Source: Curvularia sp. ZM96 (Eukaryota > Ascomycota > Dothideomycetes > Pleosporales > Pleosporaceae). Taken from it: a stretch of 64,000 nucleotides of DNA. The notes under the pieces are model-generated. The model saw nothing but the letters and a program-made list of their open reading frames with translations, did no database searches and was not told the origin of the DNA. The stretch covers positions 4,092,001 through 4,156,000 of the forward strand of contig JAJGBQ010000004.1 in the NCBI GenBank assembly GCA_022457065.1, read 5' to 3'. Below, piece after piece: positions 53,113-64,000 of this stretch; the first letter of the stretch is position 1; each line of letters begins with the position of its first letter. Both the position numbers and the translations under genes were made by a program.

Positions 53113-54569
53113 GGTGGTCGAGTGGGCAGTGTACTATTGCCTCGTGTGGCTTTGAGCTTGTAGACGTTTGGCGCGCCCGTGAGCCGTGCAGCGCTGACTT
53201 GATAAATGCAATAGGGCTGCACGGGCCGGCTGTTTGGCCGAGGGCTTGGATCGCCATGGAGCTGATTGGCGAGGGCCGCCCGTTTGGATGTCACGTGCGA
53301 TGGCGCACACAGATATAGGCTCGAGGTGTACCAGTACGGATAGGGAGTACCAGTAAGCATGTCTATGGTGAACTGGACCTAAGACGACGAGACAGGGTCA
53401 ACCATGGATGCGGGATGTTGGCGTCGGGCCTCCGTCACGTCGGGCTTCACGTGCTCGATGACGAATTGGCCGGCGCAGCTACGCTTGAGGCGGTCCGGAG
53501 CAACTATCGGCATCGGTATCGGGCGGCATAGGAAGCTGCGTCTTTTCTTCAAACGAGGGTTTGGGCGCTTGAAGCAGCGGCTGGCTTGAGCCAAATGTGA
53601 GGATGCTGGCGGTCCACCAGACACGGGCAGGTGGAGGCGGTGATTGGCAGCGGTTCGCTGTGGTGGGAGATCTTAGCCAGGGACTGTAATCTCTCCCGGC
53701 CGGTTCTGAAGCTGCCGGCCCAGTTGACGGGCATGCGGGCGCATGGTAGTGGAGAGAAGACGTCAGCGTACGGCAGCCCTTTGCGCACGGCCGCGCCCTA
53801 AGGGGCCCTGTGGTGTGTACATGGCGCTGTTTTGGATGTCGTAGTACGCAGTTGAGCAATGTAGCGCTGCTGCCACTCGCCGAGCCAGACGATGCCGTGG
53901 GTGGCGGTGAATGGCGCGTGGTGAATGGTGAATGGCAGCAGCAGCGGCAGTGGCAGCACCCGTGGTAGCATATGCTCGTGGCCACCGTCCGCAATCGCCA
54001 CCGCGCCGAGTATGGTGTAGTAGGCATAGCATGTAGCAGTAGCAGCCCTTAGCAGGCTGACCGGTCGGATAACATGCCTGCCTGCCTGCCTGCCTGACTA
54101 ACTCACCGACACAGCAGAGGCCGTCAGGGCATGCCCGTAGTGAAGTGAATGAGTGACTGCTATCTATCGCCATCGCATATCGGCTCCCTGCTTGCCTGCC
54201 CACCTGCCGTCTCCTGGTCCTCGTCTTCTCCTCGCACCCTCGGCCTGCCACTAACCTAGTACCTCTCTTGCGCGGTTATCAGTCGCTGCTCCTGCTCGCC
54301 GCTAATCCTCCTCTCGCCCGTGTTGAGGCTGCAGCTGTCTTCTGCCAACTGTACCCGAACCCACTCTCCCCCCAGGCCGTCCAAGGTACACGTCTGCCCA
54401 CCAGGCCTCCGCGCCCTGTACACACCGCCGCGTGGCTCGAGCCTGCACGCACTCGGATTGCTTGCCCCGTTCAAGTCGTCCTAGGGCAGAGTTTTCGCTC
54501 TCTCGTTGCAACGCGCTTGTTTAGGGCCAAGGCCGCTCGGAGCAGCGAGCCAGGTTCCAGTTGATTATT
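53113..54569. other. Divergent region between NC2-beta and SCH9
   Basis: 1.46 kb upstream of both genes. The last 300 bases before the SCH9 start contain no ATG, fitting a clean mRNA leader. Contains the TGCC microsatellite and a GTGAATGG-type short repeat at about 53907-53936. ORFs such as 53479-54027 (minus) have no motif. Confidence 0.5.
54075..54096. repeat. TGCC tetranucleotide microsatellite
   Basis: Five full TGCC units plus TG at 54075-54096 in the SCH9 upstream region. Confidence 0.9.
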
Positions 54570-57500
54570 ATGACTTCACGCCCGCCTGCGGACCCGGCGC
54601 CCACTTCGCTCTCCCTCTCAGCCTCCCCGGCCAGCGACTTCTTCAGCAGCAGCCCCTCTCGCGCCAACCGCCCGCCCTCTCTCCGAGACTCGTCCAAGAT
54701 CCGTCCAAAGAGCCCAGCTGTCGATGCCCTCCAGCACCGTCCCGGACTAGTCTCGCGCGCCTCCGACTCTTCCACAAAGACGCTCCAACCCCGCCATCAC
54801 GTCCGCAACAAGTCCAGCAGTCTTGTTCCCACCCTCTCCACCCTCAACGTCGGCACTGCTCCAAACGCCCGCCCGCCGCAAACCATGGCCTCCAACACCG
54901 CCGGCTCCTCCTCTGGCGCGGCCGACCTGCTCAGGCAGGCAATGACAAGGTAAGCAAAAGCCGTTGTTCTCTCTTTGCACACACACACGCACGTCGCCCG
55001 CCGAGTCGTGGGGTGCGTTGGGTGAGTTGGGTGAGTGCCTTGGGCCGCCGCCCGCCGCCGCCGCCGCCGCCCGCCGCCACCCCAGAGCTGTCGCTGTCGC
55101 TTAGCAAAGCCTGGCATCTGAGGTGGTCATATGCAGTTGGGCGAGGTCCCTGTCCAACGTTGCACACTATTTCTTCGCCGCAGCGTCAGCGACTCGTGCC
55201 TGCTTTCTTCAGCTCCCCTCACACCACCAGCTCCACGACCGTGGCGACGACCACGTCGCTTCCCCCGACACGCACTCACCGCCCTTTATTTGCCTGTGCT
55301 TGAACCATGTCGTCATCTTCGACACTGACACCGCACAGAGCCACAAACGACAACAACGACGACGGACAAGACCACATCGGCTCCACCAGCTCTACGCCAC
55401 CCGGTGCCACTACGCCCAAGCCTGATCCGACCGATAAGCGACTGCCGGGTATTCTGCATAGTTACTTTGGCCAGGTTCGTGATTCTCTTATGCCCTCGCG
55501 GAAGTCGTTGTCTGCGGCCAGCCCCTCCCCCGCACCTGTCTCTTCTTCTGCACAGAACCAGTCTGAGCCTGCTTCATCGGATCCCCAAGAAAAGGACCAA
55601 AAAGATCCGTCTGCCCAGCCCAAAATGCTGCCTAGCCCTACCCCTAGTGCCTCTTCCCGAACTCCTTCGGCCTCGCACGCCGCTGTTGAAACGGAGAAGC
55701 TAACGCAAGGCGACTTTGCGCCGTTGCAACAGGCTACGCCTCCTCAGACTCCCCGCACACGCTCGCAAGAAACTAAGCCACAGCCTTCAAATCTGTCCCG
55801 CACCTCCAATGCCTCGGATCAGTCAAAGGACAGCAAGACGGCCCCCGTCGTCGCCCCAAAGGGCAAACTCGCAGTCACAATCTCAGAAGGACGGGGCCTG
55901 GTTCCCAGTGTAGACCCTTATGTGGTCTGCCAGTTCCAATGGGCCGAGTACATTTCAGACGGTCCCCGACATGATGAGTCGAAAAAGGGCCGCCCGCCCA
56001 TGCAGATGAAGCGAACCGAAAGCCAGATGAACCACCCAATGGCTATCCCAATGAAGAGCCGGCAAAGCAGTAACAGTGGCCATAGCTCAGATCCCAGGGA
56101 CAATGGCTCCCTTGAGGAAGTCACTTCCCCCAAGTGGGAGCACGAAGCCATCTTGTAAGTGTTTTTTTTTTCTCTCTGTTTCACCCGCACAAGATTGTGG
56201 GAACTGATACCCTACAGTGATGTCGTTGGCGACCATGCCGAGGTCGACGTTTCCGTCTACGACCGCGCAAATGGCGAGGCTTTCCTTGGCCACGTTCGCT
56301 TCTGTCCCAACCTTGTCGAATACAACGAGCCATATGATGGCTGGTTCCCGCTTGAGCCCCGAGAGGGCGAAGGAGGTGTTGTCACCGGAGAAATCCACCT
56401 GAAGCTCAACTTCCAAAAGGTCGAAAAGAAGCACTACGGTCCCGAAGATTTCGAAATCCTCAAGCTCATCGGAAAGGGCACTTTCGGCCAAGTCTTCCAG
56501 GTGCGCAAGCGCGACACTCGCCGAATCTACGCCATGAAGGTGCTGTCGAAGAAGGTTATTGTACAGAAGAAGGAAGTGGCGCACACACTTGGAGAACGCA
56601 ACATTCTCGTCCGGACCGCTATGGCCGACTCGGCCTTCATTGTCGGTCTCAAATTCTCCTTCCAGACCCCATCCGACCTGTACTTTGTCACCGACTACAT
56701 GTCTGGAGGTGAACTTTTCTGGCATCTCCAGAGGGAGGGCCGCTTCCAGGAGGCGCGTGCCAAGTTTTACATTGCAGAGCTTATCCTCGCACTGCAGCAT
56801 CTCCACGAGCACAACATTGTGTACCGCGACCTCAAGCCTGAGAACATTCTTCTCGATGCAAACGGCCACATTGCACTCTGCGATTTTGGTCTGTCCAAGG
56901 CCAATCTCACAGAGAACGCCACCACCAACACCTTCTGCGGTACTACCGAGTATCTCGCTCCTGAAGTGCTCTTGGATGAACACGGCTACACAAAGATGGT
57001 CGACTTCTGGTCTCTCGGTGTGCTAGTCTTCGAGATGTGCTGTGGCTGGAGTCCATTCTATGCCGAAGATACACAGCAGATGTACAAGAACATTGCGTTC
57101 GGGAAGGTTAGGTTCCCTCGCGACGCCCTCAGCACGGAAGGTAGGAATTTCGTCAAGGGACTTCTCAACCGGAACCCCAAGCACAGGCTCGGTGCGACAC
57201 GTGATGCCGAAGAGCTCAAGGACCACCCCTTCTTTGCTGACATTGACTGGGATGCTCTGGCCAAGAAGAACGTCGTGCCGCCATTCAAGCCCAAGCTCAA
57301 GGGAGAGCTCGACGTCTCCAACTTCGACCCTGAGTTTACCAATGCTCTCAATGGCGCCGGTTCTTTGAACGCACGTGCAGCCGCTCTGGCATCAGGTGTC
57401 AACTCTGCATCCACACCGCTTTCGCCGACGATGCAAGCCAACTTTGCCGGTTTCACCTTCACCGACCAGAGCACAATGGAACAGCAGTTTGGCCACGAGA

Positions 57501-57646
57501 GACACAGGAGCGAGGGTATGGAGCGCATGGACGAGGATGAGACAGACGACGTCAACTGGGACAGGCCAGCAGGCCGTGGCGATAGGATGTCCGGTGTTAT
57601 GTCTAACGAACATGACGTCTTCAACCATGGTCAGTTCGATGTATGA
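54570..57646 (+). CDS. SCH9: AGC protein kinase Sch9 with N-terminal C2 domain
   Basis: Three exons (54570-54949, 55339-56154, 56218-57646) encode 874 aa. The first intron is 389 bp (GTAAGC, CTGAC branch, CACAG) and joins QAMTR to ATNDNND in frame. N-terminal 300 residues are Ser/Pro-rich. A C2 domain spans about 303-465 (GKLAVTISEGRGLVPSVDPYVVCQFQW ... VDVSVYDRANGEAFLG). The kinase domain (about 477-745) has GKGTFGQV, Lys506, YRDLKPEN (Asp603), DFG 621-623, and activation-loop Thr637 in NTFCGT, the PDK1 site. The AGC tail has TPLSP (turn motif) and FAGFTF (hydrophobic motif, Thr812), targets of TORC1 in yeast. Sch9 couples nutrient state to growth and ageing. The first exon is inferred from splice signals and frame; kinase identity is certain. 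Confidence 0.93.
55044..55079 (+). repeat. GCC-rich low-complexity tract in SCH9 intron 1
   Basis: A run of CCG/CCGC units of about 36 bp inside the 389-bp first intron; almost pure C and G, so strongly structured as RNA. Confidence 0.85.
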
Positions 57647-58810
57647 TGAGCGTCCCTGTCGGACAAAACTCGTCTTTTCTTTTCTCATCTTACGATTCCT
57701 CGACAATTCTTCCTTCCTACGACTCGACAAAAGTTACTGCCTTGTTCTATCTTGCTAGTACATGGCAGTCTTATTTGCCACGACCATCTTCTTGGATACC
57801 CGAGCTTTCCATCCCTAACGAAGGTCTTGGATTACTTCCACGCCTTCGCTTAATTTGCTCCCATCACTCGCTGCTGCTACCAACACAACGAGTGGCTATC
57901 AAGACGCAACTTGCGTAGCCTCCACCCCGAGGGACTAGTCATGTCCGCTCTACGATCCACCACGATTCCAAGATTTCCCAGATTGAGTTTACCCGTACTG
58001 AGGGCCTCAGCACTCCAGTACGCACGCCGTCTTTCTTTTTGCTGGGTCATGGGTTTGCATTGCGTGGGTGCATTGCTTTCGCTTTTCTGTTTTCTCTTAT
58101 ACGTGTGTCGTATCGAGAGTGAAGGCTTTTTGCGATTTTTGCTTTTGCTATGGCATTCTTCACATGCCTACACTTTCTGCGCATGTCTTTTCTCTTTTCG
58201 TCACGAGTCAATTCACAAGCATCGCCATGGATCAGACAAAGATGGGCATGGATTAGGGGGATAGCTCGCTGCTGTACATTTGTAACTAAAATGCAAGATA
58301 TATGACAACTAGAGGATATCTCTTATAACTGCTCTTCTTCATAGCCTGCCATGTGACATAGCTTGAGGATTTGACATAAGTTGCTAAACATGCAACCTCT
58401 CAAAGTTGTTTCCGTCTGTACCTCTGTCGTAGCTATGTATTCTCCACTGCTACTCGCACACTCGGCTAACACACAAAGCACGTGACATCAACTCTCATCT
58501 TATCAGATGGATAGATACCATCGAACTACGTACGGAGTACTTGTATGGGATGACAGCGGAGGATCTAGCCCGACTTGTCAGCATGGTGATTTTTGGCAAA
58601 CCACCATCCCTGACACTATGATCGACGCACAATCCTGATGGTTGGATTATTTGAGGATTTTTTTCTCTCTGAAGGCAATTCATATTGAAGTCTCCTCTCA
58701 AGCCTATTTAGAGGAAAACATAACAAGCACATGGTTTATAGTCCAAGATGTTTACTCTACTTGGTCAATTTAACACAAACTTTCCATGCTATATACAACC
58801 CCCCTCCTTT
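57647..58810. other. Convergent spacer between SCH9 and the MaoC hydratase
   Basis: 1.16 kb between two stop codons. Open frames up to 117 codons (57911-58264) show no motif; the T-rich stretch 58070-58200 produces hydrophobic translations by composition only. Probably long 3' UTRs. Confidence 0.5.
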
Positions 58811-59950
58811 CTACAACTTGGCCTTACTCTGCCCACCCTCGCACCTCACCATGGCCCTCCCATTTGTCAACACCGTCTTTCCCCCCTCCACCTTGACCAC
58901 AAACCGAATCTCCTCGAACCCTTCGCTATCCTTGTTGCCCATCCTCCACATCTCGACAATCAACTTATCCGCCGGCTTCACTGGCGCGGCAAATCTCGCC
59001 TGGAACTCTTTCAGGTTCTCGGGCTTGCTGTTGCCAAAAGCGCGCAAGATGGCGTTGGCAGACATGTTCCAGGAAAAGAGGCCGTGGATAATGGGGCCGC
59101 CGAAACCCATTTTCTTACCCGGTTCCGGGTCCGCGTGGAGGGGGTTGTAGTCGCCGTTGAGGCGGTAGAGGTGCGCGGTTTCCATGGTGGTTTGGTGGGT
59201 ATGGGTGTAGTCGGGGGAGCGCGACGGAGGGGGGTAATTAGGGACTTTGGGGCCTATATGGTCATGTTTCGTTAGTTATCCAGCATCGAGAGAGAAGGTG
59301 GGTAGATGGGATGAAAAAGGTTTCACTGCGTACGTACCCTTGGGACCACCCCATCCTCCCTGTCCAACGTAAAACCCGCTTCCAACAGCCCTGGTGTACG
59401 TCTCGCCTGTCTCGGCATCCACAAGGCGCTGCTCCGTCTCGATGACAGTGCCTGGCTTGCCCTTGTCGTACACACCCAGCACCTTGCTTCGAATCTCAAA
59501 CTTGCGGCCTTCGCTCGTTACTGGCAGGGGCTTGAGGAATTGCATCTTGCGCTCGCCGTCCAGCACATGCTTGGTGTCGAACTTGGGCACACCGGCAATC
59601 GGCGTCGAGTTGCTGCGCGCGTAGAAGTCGATGACTTCTTGGTCGGTGTGCTTAAAGGGGAGGACCACAGGGTACGTGGGGAAGGCGGCGAAGGAAGGGT
59701 GGAGTTCCTGTTATTGCGTGCTGTCAGGAAATGTGCTGTTTACAACTCGTTGCGAACCCATTCAAGAATGTGAATACCTCTCGATACAGGCAGGCCATTT
59801 CAATGGTTTGGTACTTACATAAAGGAAATGCAGTTCATCGGGATATGTGGCTCCGATGCTGTTTGCAAAGAGCAGAAGATCGCGCTTCAGCCATGTCACC
59901 TCGACGGGAGGAAACTCGAAGCCGACACCAGGTCCCGATTCGTTGCCCAT
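58811..59950 (-). CDS. MaoC-like enoyl-CoA hydratase 2 (MFE-2-type hydratase)
   Basis: Three exons (59950-59819, 59707-59338, 59253-58811; introns 111 and 84 bp) encode 314 aa, the size of a stand-alone double hot-dog hydratase. N-terminal hot dog: FANSIGATYPDELHFLYELHPSFAAFPTYPVVLPF, then VLDGERKMQFLKPLPVTSEGRKFEIRSKVLGVYDKGKPGTVIETEQ. The C-terminal hot dog carries the hydratase-2 motif YRLNGDYNPLHADPEPGKKMGFGGPIIHGL with the catalytic Asp and His. It matches the hydratase part of the peroxisomal multifunctional beta-oxidation enzyme, hydrating 2-enoyl-CoA to the (3R)-hydroxyacyl form. The last three residues AKL are a plausible variant of the SKL peroxisomal signal. Function is family inference, motif is seen. 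Confidence 0.92.
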
Positions 59951-60620
59951 GTTGGAAGAGGAGTGCAATTTCAATGTGAATTCTGTTCTTAGCTGGAAGG
60001 CGGAATAGCGGGAATACGTAGTTTCTCCGATTGCAAGAATTTAAAGCTTGGAAGCTGGCGTAAGCTCTTGGGTCGCAGGCGGGGCGGGTATCGCGACGCG
60101 GAGGTTTGGGGTTTGGGCCGAGGTACGACTCGTTCACCTGGATTCGACGCAGGCTACACCACATGCGGAAGTCATCGAACGAGCAGCTTGCAAAACAGCT
60201 CTCCACCTTGTTCCCACCAACACCGATGTCGGCACCATCGACATGACATGGCTCTGATCTCGAAGTAACATGACCCAGGCAGTGTTTGTCAAATGTAGTA
60301 TTAGTCTATCTACAGCTTCAATGCTTCACTAAGAAACCTTTATTAAGACAGCATATTGTATGGTTGGCTGTCATAGAAACCTGATCAACATATATGTTAA
60401 TTCCCTTTCCATCATCTCGTCCTTCGTAATGTTCGTGAAACTGCACCACAACTCAGCAATGTGCCAAGCGGGGTCTCCGTCCCATGCGCAGAGAACAAAA
60501 TGATGCAACCTTTGGCGTTTAAGCCGAATTGTAAAGATGGCTTCTGCGAATGCTCAAAATGCAAGCAAAGGCCGAAAACAAGTCGTGATGGGGGTGCATG
60601 CAATAGGGCAAACGTGCACT
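59951..60620. other. Spacer between the hydratase start and HMG-CoA synthase stop
   Basis: 670 bp; the hydratase promoter (minus strand) and the 3' UTR of HMG-CoA synthase. No gene seen. Confidence 0.55.
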
Positions 60621-62230
60621 CTACTGCTTGATGGCGTACGTGCGGCGGAACATGCTGTCAACGCCGGTAAGGTAGTAGGCACCAGGGGCAATGAGGTCAG
60701 CATCTCCCTTGGGGGTGTAGTCCTTCTTCAGGTGAGCCTGCTCGCGGAGTGCGCACATCTAGTATACATGTTAGTTATGGGACTGGAAACGATGCGAACA
60801 GTGGATGAAACTCACCTGGTCGTAGACCTCCGGGGCCACTACGCGCCTGTTGTCAAGGCGGTTCTGGATGTCAAGCTGCTTGGCAAGGTTCTCGGTGCTG
60901 CCCCTGATGGTGAAGGAGAACAGAGATGAGGCGAGACCACTTCCGTAGCTGAACATGCCGATGCGCTTGCCCTGAAGATCTTGGCTGCTAATGTTGGCAA
61001 TCAAGCTGCACAAGCTGCCGTAGACACTGCCACAGTACATGTTACCGCACTGGGTTGGGACTTGGATGCTGGGCTGGACGCGGGCAGCAAAACGCTTCTT
61101 GGAGAGAGCCATGAAGGTCTTCTCAACGGTCTTGTCGGTGATAGAAGTGGCATAGTCGAGGTCGCGGAGCTCAGCAGGAACCTCAGCGAACAGAGGGTTG
61201 GTGGGGTTAGTGAGGTAGTCGTTGTAAAGCAGACGGGCGTACGACTTGGCTACCAACTTGCAGGTTGGCGCATGGAAAGCCATATAGTCGAATTTGTCCA
61301 CATCGGTCTCGAGCTCCTGGCTGCTGCCGTTGACGCCGTTGCCATTTTGTAGTGACTTCAGAGTCTTTGCGCGCTCGTTGTAGGCCTTGTAGCAGGCATC
61401 GATTGCCTCGGTGTAGCAGCGAATGGAGAAATGACCGTCAACGATGGGATATTCGCTGGTAAGGTCAGGCTTGTAGAAGTCGTAGACGTGCCTGATGTAA
61501 GAGCCGCGCTGGCCGGCTTCCATGACAATGGGCGCGTCGGGACCAACGAGCATGGCAACGCATCCAACACCACCAGTGGGGCGGGCAGCACCCTTGTTGT
61601 AGAGGGCAATGTCTCCGGCAACGACGATAGCGTCACGGCCGTCCCAGGCCGAGGACTCGATCCAGTTGACCGAGTTGAACAGGGCGTTTGTTCCTCCGTA
61701 GCATGCGTTTACAGTGTCGATACCCTCAACGTTGTAGTTGCCGGATTCTTCGAACAGCTGCATGAGAACAGACTTGACCGACTTGGACTTGTCGAGCAGC
61801 GTCTCGGTACCAACCTCGAGGCGGCCGATGGTCTTGGGATCGATATTGTACTTCTTGAACAGCGAGGAGACGGTCGTCAGGGCGAGCGAGTAAATGTCTA
61901 CCGAAGTGGCGGGTTAGTGCTGCGTCCTGGCAGAAAAAAATTACCACCAGAGGCAGAAATGGTGCAACTCACCCTCGCGGTCGTCACAGAAGGACATCTT
62001 GGTCTGGCCGAGGCCAATAGTGTACTTGCCCGCGGCGACGCCATCGAACTTCTCGAGCTCAGCCTGGTCTACGCACTGCAGGTGGATTAGTTAGAGGACA
62101 ATGCCATAATAGGGGCGCGTGACAAGGCGGGCGCAGCAGTGGCGAGGGCATATTGCGGGAAGCGACGTACCTGGCTGGGGAAGTAAAGCTCAATGGCTTT
62201 GATACCGATGTTGGAAGGACGAGCAGCCAT
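60621..62230 (-). CDS. ERG13: Hydroxymethylglutaryl-CoA synthase
   Basis: Four exons (62230-62171, 62075-61973, 61897-60816, 60758-60621; introns 57-95 bp) encode 460 aa, the normal length. The enzyme condenses acetyl-CoA with acetoacetyl-CoA to HMG-CoA, the committed cytosolic step to mevalonate and ergosterol. N-terminal GIKAIELYFPSQ-CVDQAELEKFDGVAAGKYTIGLGQTKMSF is a family signature. Catalytic residues: Glu86 in EVGTETLLDKSKSVKS, Cys120 in NACYGGTNAL, and His263 in FHAPTCKLVAKSYARL. Later blocks QCGNMYCGSVYGSL and GMFSYGSGLASSLFSF close the thiolase fold. The last exon encodes MCALREQAHLKKDYTPKG and ends YAIKQ. All catalytic residues and lengths are intact. Confidence 0.96.
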
Positions 62231-64000
62231 GTTTGCAGTGTTTTGGGGGAGGTGGGCAGGGAGGAGAAAGGGATTGTGTGGGTAAAAGGAGGGGAGTTCA
62301 CACCGCTGGTTTAAGTAGTTTAAGAGGGAGGATGCTACGAAAAGACCCGGAGCAGTAGCGGCGAATGGTATGTGGCAATGCTAGCAGGGTGTGGGCTCAG
62401 ATGCAAGGAAGGATAAGGGGGCAGTAACTGAATTTGTGCAGACTCTGGTTCTCAACAGCATCAAAGGCCCACGCGCTGCCATTGTTTGTCGGGGGTTTTT
62501 CACGACAAATTCCAAGAAATCCAGGGTCCGCCCGCCAACACCGACGTCGGGGTCCTTAGTAGCGCCTCTCCAAAAGAAAGCATGCGGCTCACCCGCATGT
62601 TCCATCACCACCGGCATGGGCGGAGGTTTTTTTTCCTCTGCCTTGTTCCTCTTGACACTCTTTCCCTTTTGCGGCGGCTGTCGTGGCACGCAGCAGTCAC
62701 TGATGGCGTGCCGTTTTCTTGGAGCAAAACTATCCGACAGCCTATCAGGGTCCGTCTGGTATACAGGGATTGACCGCCAACTCTGGCTAGTCAGGCACAA
62801 CAACCATCAGCCCATGGACGCTCACCCTGGCAACACAATCATCCTTCGTCGTCGTGTGAGGGTGTGCTTTGGACAAGTGCACAGCCTCGTAGTGTGCGCG
62901 TAACGCGCTTCCTTGGGGGTGAGCCCTCGAGCATCTGCGGGCCCGACAGACTGGTAGGCTTCGGCAGCGACTGGAGTATGGGTGACACCACGCCGTCGCC
63001 GACAGCAGGCTTCTCGGCATGTTGCTCGATGAACTGGAGCCTGCAAAGTAGGCCGGTTAGAGCATGGCTGGCGGCTCGTTATCGCATAGTCAAACCATCA
63101 GGACGATGCCGATGCCGGTGGACGATGCAACCAACTGGATTGGAACACTACTCATGCAAAACACTATGGTGTTGCTCGGAATACCATTCGTTTTTGGATA
63201 TCTTGTGAAGCCCACACACATGCATGGGATGGGTTATTCCAGGCCAGTGGAAAACGACACATGTGGCGGAATGCACCAGACCGACAGAATGCGATGACTG
63301 GCAACTTGAGTACATATGGCCAAACTCGACACCAGACACTGCCTGAACCCATCCCCAATCTCATCATTGTCTTGCAATGGCAAAATATGACGTACGTGTC
63401 TGCACAAGTTGCCATGTCCATTGCGCATGGTGCATGCTGCATATGCACCTCTTCTCCAGGTACAGACAAGAAGCCACAGCTCTTGGGGACTGGCACACTA
63501 AAGCCAGGGGCACTGCGGTGGCGGTCGGGCTCCAGCCAAAATATACTTTGCTGGGAAACGCCGCACTGTTGATCGAAAGGCGGGTCAGCATAGCAACGCA
63601 GACAATTGCACAGTGCTACGAGACACGGTTGGGTGGCACCAGCCACCATGTACTCGTGCAATGCCGGCAACCAGGAGTACTTGAGGATGCAGAAGCACAC
63701 AAGGCGCACATGCGAAATGCAAACTGGCGCCAACTCGCTTGAGTGCCACGGCATGCTGCCATGGGCCGCCATCGCCACCTGCAACAACCCAGGAAAGCCG
63801 GACATGGCGGGCAGCCTCTAGCTTCGGCAAGCTGGGAATCCCTCAGAGCAGCAGCGAGCTTATGTAGGGCTTGGCACCCGCTTCGCGTGCATGCAAGAGA
63901 GACATGGCTGCTTATGTACGTGCCAGGACAACCAAGATAGTGTAATCATCATCGTGAAGACTGCGACGACGTAGACCCAAGTGTGCCCCCCGTGCGCTGG
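62231..64000. other. 1.8-kb right-edge region without a recognised gene
   Basis: Promoter of HMG-CoA synthase followed by DNA with only unsupported ORFs (largest 63164-63805, minus, Cys-rich translation without motif). The next gene presumably starts beyond the window. Confidence 0.5.

Noticed and set aside
53479..54027. 182-codon ORF upstream of SCH9 on the minus strand
   Set aside because: His/Cys/Pro-rich translation of a repeat-laden GC-rich promoter region; no motif.
57911..58264. 117-codon hydrophobic ORF downstream of SCH9
   Set aside because: Hydrophobicity comes from a T-rich 3' region; no homologous feel and no conserved start.
63164..63805. 213-codon Cys-rich ORF on the minus strand at the right edge
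   Set aside because: No signal peptide, no motif, and Cys content explained by GCA/TGC-rich DNA; overlapped by other open frames.

Overview
The window is a gene-rich stretch of a filamentous ascomycete nuclear genome. I read 24 protein-coding genes with 57 introns. Most introns are 45-95 bp, begin GTAAGT/GTACGT-like, carry CTAAC or CTGAC branch sites and end in CAG/TAG. Gene content (CFEM cell-surface protein, RTA1 protein, Sch9, riboflavin synthase, rmtA/HMT1-type methyltransferase) and protein style suggest Pezizomycotina, probably Dothideomycetes/Pleosporales. That placement is inference from protein resemblance, not from a search. No tRNA, rRNA, CRISPR array, intact transposon or secondary-metabolite backbone gene was recognised.

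Layout. 1-7 kb: 3' end of an FGGY sugar kinase (+), an RRM protein (-), a Sec14-like SFH5 lipid-transfer protein (+) and a TMEM135-like membrane protein (-). 7-23 kb, a surface and transport district: GPI-anchored CFEM protein (-), 12-TM MFS transporter (-), amino-acid transporter (+), secreted carboxylesterase (+) and RTA1-like protein (+), separated by 1.4-2.0 kb spacers. 23-36 kb, compact housekeeping: PHD-finger protein (+), divergent kinesin (-), type III CoA-transferase (-) sharing a 168-bp divergent promoter with riboflavin synthase (+), an unrecognised 544-aa protein (+) and arginine methyltransferase 1 (+). 36-47 kb: TFIIIB subunit BRF1 (-), a small acidic nuclear protein (+), a secreted M28 aminopeptidase (-) and an MFS sugar transporter (-). 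46.6-51.4 kb holds no convincing gene. 51-64 kb: ESCRT-III DID2 (-), NC2-beta (-), Sch9 kinase (+), a MaoC-type hydratase (-) and HMG-CoA synthase (-), then 1.8 kb without a gene.

Most genes are unrelated core functions, and I see no operon-like or biosynthetic cluster. Loose links are HMG-CoA metabolism (HMG-CoA synthase and the CoA-transferase, 31 kb apart), transcription (BRF1, NC2-beta, PHD protein), and nutrient acquisition (aminopeptidase, amino-acid and sugar transporters, Sch9). The most notable observations are about gene structure: a very small-exon PRMT1, a frame-neutral intron plus NAGNAG acceptor in the unknown 544-aa gene, a Sch9 first intron holding an in-frame alternative start, an altered zinc ribbon in BRF1, and a CFEM domain placed mid-protein behind a separate Cys-rich module. 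I did not find a clearly new multi-gene system.
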